Source of the DNA: Vicinamibacteria bacterium
GTDB lineage: Bacteria > Acidobacteriota > Vicinamibacteria > Vicinamibacterales > UBA2999
Length of the DNA: 17,998 bases
Reading direction: 5' to 3'
NCBI GenBank assembly: GCA_025924295.1
Contig: JAICEG010000043.1
Coordinates: 1 to 17,998, forward strand
Shown here piece by piece: positions 14,097 through 17,998 of the stretch (the first letter of the stretch is position 1; each line of letters begins with the position of its first letter). A program made the position numbers and the translations under genes. Below the pieces are notes generated by a model. That model saw nothing but the letters and a program-made list of their open reading frames with translations, ran no database searches and had not been told where the DNA came from.

Positions 14097-15098
14097 CTAC
14101 TGGGCCACCGCGAGAGGACCTGTGCCCTTGAGGCTGGCGTAGATCCGATCCATGAGGCGCTGATCCTCCATCGCCACTTCAAGACTCATCGCTGGTGGCC
14201 GTCCTTCGCGGATGGAACGATGAAAGTCACGGTACATCGCCTGATAACCGCGGATATCACGAAAGCCCGGGAACAGGATTCGTGGAAGCCCCTCGCCGCG
14301 TGCGAAGACGAACAGGCCATTGGATTCGAATGTGATGATGCCCTTCCGGCCGAGGAGCTTCGACAGCCGGAGTCCCTGAAACAGCGACGGGACTTCGCGG
14401 GAGTAATAGAGAGAACCGACGGCGCCGTTGTCGTACTCGAATGCCACCATCATGCTCTTCGCCCGCTTGTCCGTCCCTCCGACGCCGGGCGTGGGTCGGA
14501 ATCCTTCGATGCGAACGATGCGAGGCCCCAGGCTTGCCGCGAGGTGCAGCCAGTGAATCCCCTCCTCGAAAAAAGCGTCTCCCCCGGCCATGGTTTCGTC
14601 GTTGCGCCAGTCTTCCGCCGGCTTGAACTTCTTGACGAGGGTCGTGAAGTGGCCGAACACCATCTCGCCAATCGCGCCCTCTTCGAGAAGTCGACGCAGA
14701 CAGACCGCGAGTGGCTTGTAGTGATCGTTTTCGCCGACGAGGATGACCTTGCGCGCGCGATTCCTGGCCGCCAGCACGGTCTCGTAGTCGGCGAGACGGG
14801 GAAACGCAGGTTTCTCGACGAGGACGTGTTTACCCGCCTCCAGGGCACGCAGCGTCAGGTCGAGATGAAAGCGAGGCGGCACCGCTACGACCACCGCATC
14901 CACGCTCGGGTCGGCCATCGCCTCGCCGTAGCTCGCGTACGCGCGTTGACCGCCCTGATCGCGACGGAATTGCTCCGCTTTGCCGCGGTCGCGGCTCGCG
15001 TAGCTGCAGGTGATATCGGACCTGAGCCGGCGGAGATGGCGACTGTGCACCCGGGTGATGAAGCCGCATCCCAGAAAGGCGATGTGAAGTGAGGGCAT
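14097..15098 (-). CDS. Gfo/Idh/MocA-family NAD(P)-dependent oxidoreductase
   Basis: Predicted 333-residue cytosolic dehydrogenase. The start ATG 15098-15096 gives 'MPSLHIAFLGCGFITRVHSRHL', the standard beginning of the family with dinucleotide-binding GCGFIT at 10-15. No good ribosome site is seen; upstream in-frame starts would reach into the divergent gene's leader. 'VVAVPPRFHLDLTLRALEAGKHVLVEKP' (70-97) carries the EKP motif, with Lys96 as the catalytic lysine. 'HYKPLAVCLRRLLEEGAIGEM' (126-146) and 'FFEEGIHWLHLAASLG' (176-191), with the active-site His182, complete the C-terminal domain. Members oxidise or reduce sugars, inositols and glycosides, and some work with a second enzyme to make or use 3-keto sugars. 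It is first in the eight-gene run; pairing with the GMC oxidoreductase suggests consecutive sugar oxidations. Confidence 0.92.
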   Translation of the reverse strand: MPSLHIAFLGCGFITRVHSRHLRRLRSDITCSYASRDRGKAEQFRRDQGGQRAYASYGEAMADPSVDAVVVAVPPRFHLDLTLRALEAGKHVLVEKPAFPRLADYETVLAARNRARKVILVGENDHYKPLAVCLRRLLEEGAIGEMVFGHFTTLVKKFKPAEDWRNDETMAGGDAFFEEGIHWLHLAASLGPRIVRIEGFRPTPGVGGTDKRAKSMMVAFEYDNGAVGSLYYSREVPSLFQGLRLSKLLGRKGIITFESNGLFVFARGEGLPRILFPGFRDIRGYQAMYRDFHRSIREGRPPAMSLEVAMEDQRLMDRIYASLKGTGPLAVAQ

Positions 15099-15216
15099 CA
15101 GGGGCAGGACGGCCGGGAGCCGGCTTGATAGGTACCCGTGCCTCGTGTCAGTATCCGCGCCAGTTCGCGGTGATCGCCCAAGCCCATTACGCATCATTGT
15201 ACCGAACGGAGGGCCC
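15099..15216. promoter_or_regulatory. Divergent intergenic region with a small palindrome
   Basis: The 118 bases between the minus-strand dehydrogenase and the plus-strand secreted-protein gene must hold both promoters. CCGCG (15155-15159) and CGCGG (15166-15170) form an exact inverted repeat with a six-base spacer. This is a possible operator, though such short GC palindromes also occur by chance at this base composition. I found no convincing -35/-10 pair for either direction. No regulator gene is nearby. Confidence 0.3.
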
Positions 15217-16251
15217 ATGCGCCGTGAAGCGTGCCTCGTCGCCCTGCTCGTGCTGACGTCGGCGCCCCATGCGGCGCTGGGTCAGGTCCGCTCGCCCTCC
15301 GCTGACACGGCCGCGCGAAACTGGTCGCCGCCTCGTACTCCGGACGGTCAGCCCGATCTTCAAGGTGTCTGGCTGATTCATACGGCCACTCCGCTCGAAC
15401 GGCCGAAGGCGCTCGAAGGCAGGGCACGGCTCACCGATGACGAAGTCGCCGAGTTCAGACGCCGGGCGGCTCGCCTTTTCGGAACCGGTAACAGCGACTT
15501 CGCCGTCGGCGACGGCGTCTTTCAAGCAGTGCTGACCAACCCGGAGCGCTATACCAACGCGAACTCGACTCACGGCGCCACGGACATGATCGATCTCGAG
15601 TTCGACAACCGTACGTCGCTCATCGTCGATCCGGAAGATGGCCGGGTTCCGGCGCTGACACCCGAAGGACGAGACAGGCAGGCCGCCACGAACGCGGCCT
15701 TTCGAAGACCGTCGATCCCCGCTGACGTCGGAAATGCGTTGCGCTGCCTGTCGTGGGGTGTGCCTCGTCTCGGTGGCCGCTATGGATCCGGTGACATGAG
15801 CTACTACCAGATCTTCCAGAGCCCCGGCTACGTGGTGCTGTTCATGGAAACCGGGCACGAGGCTCGCGTCATCCCGATCGACGGACGCGCTCACCTGTCA
15901 CCGGCAATCCGGCAGTGGAATGGCGACTCTCGCGGCCGCTGGGAAGGCGACACGCTCGTCGTCGAGACGAGAAACTTTTCACGGAACAGCTACTTCATGG
16001 GAGCGACCGAGCAACTGCATCTGGTCGAACGTTTCACGCGCACGGGCCCGGACACGATCGACTACCAGATGACGATGACCGATCCAACAACGTGGGCACG
16101 GCCATGGACGGCGATGATGCCGATGCGAGCGCGGCAGGAAACTCTGTACGAGTTTGCCTGCCACGAGGGGAATTACCACATCATGTCCGGAATGCTGGTC
16201 GGCTCCCGCGTACAGCAGGAGGCCGAAGCCGCAGCGGAACGAAGACGTTAA
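15217..16251 (+). CDS. Secreted protein of unknown function ('PDLQGVW' type)
   Basis: Predicted 344-residue secreted protein. ATG 15217 has GGAGG five bases upstream; an in-frame ATG at 15145 lacks one. Residues 1-23 form a signal peptide ending ALG. The mature protein opens 'SPPRTPDGQPDLQGVWLIHTATPLERP' (in two parts around residues 38-64) and then 'ARLTDDEVAEFRRRAARL'. That opening is typical of a large, uncharacterised family expanded in Acidobacteriota. Later landmarks are 'LIVDPEDGRVPALTPEGRDR', 'RCLSWGVPRL', 'YYQIFQSPGYVVLFMETGHEARVIPIDGR', 'RGRWEGDTLVVETRNFS' and 'ERFTRTGPDTIDYQMTMTDPTTW', which suggest a beta-rich fold. Two conserved-looking Cys, in 'RCLSWG' and 'FACHEGNYH', may pair. 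No catalytic signature is known to me. Its stop shares TTAA with the stop of the convergent MBL gene. Confidence 0.85.
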   Translation: MRREACLVALLVLTSAPHAALGQVRSPSADTAARNWSPPRTPDGQPDLQGVWLIHTATPLERPKALEGRARLTDDEVAEFRRRAARLFGTGNSDFAVGDGVFQAVLTNPERYTNANSTHGATDMIDLEFDNRTSLIVDPEDGRVPALTPEGRDRQAATNAAFRRPSIPADVGNALRCLSWGVPRLGGRYGSGDMSYYQIFQSPGYVVLFMETGHEARVIPIDGRAHLSPAIRQWNGDSRGRWEGDTLVVETRNFSRNSYFMGATEQLHLVERFTRTGPDTIDYQMTMTDPTTWARPWTAMMPMRARQETLYEFACHEGNYHIMSGMLVGSRVQQEAEAAAERRR

Positions 16252-17174
16252 GGCGCTTCGTTGTATGCGGTCCGAATCGTCCCGACCATGCGATTCGGAT
16301 CGTAGCGTCCCTTCAGCTCGTCCTGCAGCAGCTTGATCGTGTCGTCGACGCTCTTGCCTTCCTTCTTGAGCGCTGCGGCGCGATCACGCACGGTCGTGAG
16401 ATATGTCCGATAGTTGGTGACGAATGAGATATCACCCATCGGGCCGTGGCTCGGGACGATGCGCTTCGGCTGCAGCTTCTGGAACCGGTCCATGCTGGCC
16501 AGCCACGTCGCAATGCGTGAGTTGGCGCCGACAGCCGGAATCGCGTTCATGACAACGTCGCCCGATACGAGCACCATGTCGGGTTCGACGAAGAACGCCG
16601 TATCGCCGCTGGTGTGGTTGAACCCCATGGCCATCGCCCGAACGCGCACGCCGCCCAGGTCGAAGACCTGTTCCTTGTCGAACACGACGTCGGCCTTGCG
16701 GAATTCCGCACCTTGCAGCATTTCACCAACGGCCGGCGAGAACCCGGCGAACCGCTTGGCGGTCTGCAACCCGTCGGCGGCGATCTCCTTGACCTGATCG
16801 TTCGAGCGCACCATCTTCGTCGTCGCCGGGAAGCCGTGGGCGCCCAGGTCGTGTTCGGGATGGATGTGCGTCGTCGCCAGATACATCTCGCTGTTCTTGC
16901 TCACCTTGGCGACTTCCCGAAGAATCACCTCTGCGTTCTTTGCGCCAAGCCCTGTGTCCACCACGAAGGTGGCGCGGCTCCCAACAACGATGCTCACGTT
17001 GGGGATCAGGGGTGCGCTTCCGTCCGGAATGACGTAGACGTGATCCGAGATCTTCTCCGTCACGCCCTCCTTGATGAGCGGCGTCGGAATCGGTCCACGC
17101 TGGGCTGACGCGGCGCTGACGAACGCCACGCTCAGGAGGCACGCAAGGATGACTGGATAAGTGCGGATTCTCAT
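16248..17174 (-). CDS. Exported MBL-fold hydrolase with HxHxEH motif
   Basis: Predicted 308-residue periplasmic protein. GAGG lies five bases upstream of ATG 17174-17172; residues 1-24 form a signal peptide ending ASA. The MBL fold is clear: 'VYVIPDGSAPLIPNVSIVVG' (46-65), 'FVVDTGLGAKN' (70-80), 'TTHIHPEHDLGAHGFP' (101-116), 'FNHTSGDTAFFV' (185-196) with His187, 'VSGDVV' with Asp206 and 'PSHGPMGD' with His243. The first metal motif reads His103-x-His105-x-Glu107-His108, so the usual Asp zinc ligand is Glu, followed by Asp109. That may alter the second metal site. The substrate is unknown. It lies 21 bases downstream of the mgtE reading frames on the same strand and overlaps the convergent gene's stop by four bases. 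Confidence 0.86.
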   Translation of the reverse strand: MRIRTYPVILACLLSVAFVSAASAQRGPIPTPLIKEGVTEKISDHVYVIPDGSAPLIPNVSIVVGSRATFVVDTGLGAKNAEVILREVAKVSKNSEMYLATTHIHPEHDLGAHGFPATTKMVRSNDQVKEIAADGLQTAKRFAGFSPAVGEMLQGAEFRKADVVFDKEQVFDLGGVRVRAMAMGFNHTSGDTAFFVEPDMVLVSGDVVMNAIPAVGANSRIATWLASMDRFQKLQPKRIVPSHGPMGDISFVTNYRTYLTTVRDRAAALKKEGKSVDDTIKLLQDELKGRYDPNRMVGTIRTAYNEAP

Positions 17175-17195
17175 AAGGGCCTCATCATAGTTCGA

Positions 17196-17534
17196 TCACT
17201 GGAGAAAGGCAGCCGCCAATCCAAGAAACAGGAAGAAGCCCATGGCGTCGGTGATGAACGTCAGCAGCACGCTGGAGCCGTAGGCCGGGTCGCGTCCTGT
17301 CGAGTGCAGGCCGACCGGGATCATCACGCCCGCGACGGCCGCGACGACCAGGTTCAACACAACGGCGGCGGTCATCACTGCACCAAGCGCGTAGTTGGCG
17401 TACAGCGCGATCGCCACGATGCCAACCACGACTCCCCAGATCGATCCGTTCAGCAGACTGACCACCAGCTCCTTGTTCAAGAGTCGCACGGCGCCGGAGC
17501 TGCGCACCTGGTCGCCCGCGAGAGCGCGGATCAT
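17196..17534 (-). CDS. mgtE: MgtE-type Mg2+ transporter, C-terminal membrane part (second frame)
   Basis: 112 residues covering most of the MgtE membrane pore domain. It begins 'MIRALAGDQVRSSGAVRLLNKE' (the end of the second helix and the loop after it in full-length MgtE). It continues with three hydrophobic spans (about 23-47, 52-78 and 89-111), including 'GAVMTAAVVLNLVVAAVAGVMIP' and the family's last helix 'GSSVLLTFITDAMGFFLFLG', whose acidic Asp lines the Mg2+ path. Alone it lacks the cytosolic N and CBS domains and the first helices. Its ATG overlaps the TGA of the upstream frame as ATGA, so it could be translated by re-initiation. More simply, it is the tail of one mgtE gene separated by a one-base loss. 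The MBL gene starts 21 bases downstream. Confidence 0.8.
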   Translation of the reverse strand: MIRALAGDQVRSSGAVRLLNKELVVSLLNGSIWGVVVGIVAIALYANYALGAVMTAAVVLNLVVAAVAGVMIPVGLHSTGRDPAYGSSVLLTFITDAMGFFLFLGLAAAFLQ

Positions 17535-17998
17535 ATCGCCATGGTCTGATTGCCGGTATTCCCGCCGATGCTCGCGACGATCGGCATCAGGGCGGCCAGC
17601 GCGGACAAATCGCGAATCGTATGCTCGAACTGCCCGATCACGCGCGAGGCGATGAATGCCGTGACCAGGTTGATGCCCAGCCAGGGCCAGCGATTGAGCG
17701 CGCTGTCGAGTGGACGCGCGAAGAGATCTTCGTCGCGGGTCAAGCCAGCCCTCTTGAGGGCCCGAAGGTCGGCTTCCTGCCGGACGAAGTCCATCACGGC
17801 ATCGACGGTCAGCCGTCCCACGAGCTTGCCGCGATCGTCGATGACTGGTGCGGAGACGAGATCGTACCGCTCGAATGCGCTGGCGGCCTGTTGAACCTGG
17901 TCGAGCGGCACGAACGTGACCGTGTCGGGCATCGCCAGGCCCACTACAGGCTGTGACGGATCGGTCACCAGGAGCGTCTGCAATGGGACAGACCCGCG
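17531..17998 (-). CDS. mgtE: MgtE-type Mg2+ transporter, CBS and first membrane part (5' end cut by window)
   Basis: The frame is open to the window edge (first visible codons read RGSVPLQTLLVTDP), so the N domain and the first CBS repeat lie mostly outside. Visible are the end of CBS1, then CBS2 with 'VTFVPLDQVQQAASAFERYDL', 'APVIDDRGKLVGRLTVD', a connecting helix 'FVRQEADLRALKRAGLTRDEDLF', and the start of the membrane domain 'RWPWLGINLVTAFIASRVI' then 'LSALAALMPIVASIGGNTGN'. The frame stops at TGA directly after 'QTMAI', in the middle of the second helix. The family continues here without interruption, and the continuation lies in the next frame. MgtE is a Mg2+-gated channel that senses cytosolic Mg2+ through its N and CBS domains. 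The truncated product alone should not conduct. Confidence 0.82.
   Translation of the reverse strand, partial: RGSVPLQTLLVTDPSQPVVGLAMPDTVTFVPLDQVQQAASAFERYDLVSAPVIDDRGKLVGRLTVDAVMDFVRQEADLRALKRAGLTRDEDLFARPLDSALNRWPWLGINLVTAFIASRVIGQFEHTIRDLSALAALMPIVASIGGNTGNQTMAI

Noticed and set aside
13683..15092. 469-codon open frame on the plus strand antisense to the Gfo/Idh/MocA and GMC genes
   Set aside because: It spans two well-supported minus-strand genes, has no domain-like pattern and no ribosome site. Long antisense frames are expected in GC-rich coding DNA.

Overview
The window is GC-rich DNA with tightly packed genes on both strands. Its content is exported metallo-beta-lactamase-fold hydrolases, a TonB-dependent receptor with an N-terminal carboxypeptidase-regulatory-like domain, a secreted tannase-family esterase, lipoproteins and a secreted protein of the 'PDLQGVW' type. 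This suggests a Gram-negative soil bacterium, most likely Acidobacteriota (perhaps Vicinamibacteria). That placement is inference from gene style only; no rRNA or tRNA is present to confirm it.

Left part (1-5836). A cut-off ABC transporter ATPase lies on the minus strand. Divergent from it is a two-gene plus-strand unit, an RcnB/CigR-like exported protein and an OB-fold-like lipoprotein, ending at a strong GC-rich hairpin (1122-1147). Then come an unrecognised helical protein and a NudL-type Nudix CoA pyrophosphatase (both minus), a Tat-exported NAPE-PLD-like MBL-fold hydrolase (plus), a small hypothetical gene and phosphatidylserine synthase (both minus), and a 38-residue single-span membrane ORF just ahead of an exported MBL-fold hydrolase (both plus).

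Central part (5855-15098). Eight minus-strand genes follow one another with gaps of -4 to 72 bases. In transcription order they are a Gfo/Idh/MocA dehydrogenase, a GMC flavin oxidoreductase with a four-cysteine cluster, a VOC metalloenzyme, an AI-2E-type permease, an O6-alkylguanine-DNA alkyltransferase, a TonB-dependent receptor, a tannase/feruloyl-esterase-family hydrolase and a MliC/COG3650 lipoprotein. Uptake, ester cleavage and sugar or polyol oxidation fit together as possible use of an esterified, glycosylated plant phenolic. That is a hypothesis; the alkyltransferase and the permease do not obviously belong to it.

Right part (15217-17998). A secreted protein of unknown function (plus) ends in a stop that shares a TTAA with the stop of a convergent exported MBL-fold gene, whose zinc motif is HxHxEH instead of HxHxDH. 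Upstream of that gene is an MgtE-type Mg2+ transporter cut by the window edge. It is split into two reading frames by an apparent one-base loss in its membrane domain, with an ATGA overlap at the break.

I see no tRNA, rRNA, CRISPR array, insertion sequence or phage gene. The only non-coding stretches above about 100 bases are 60-287, 1665-1859, 2538-2668 and 15099-15216.
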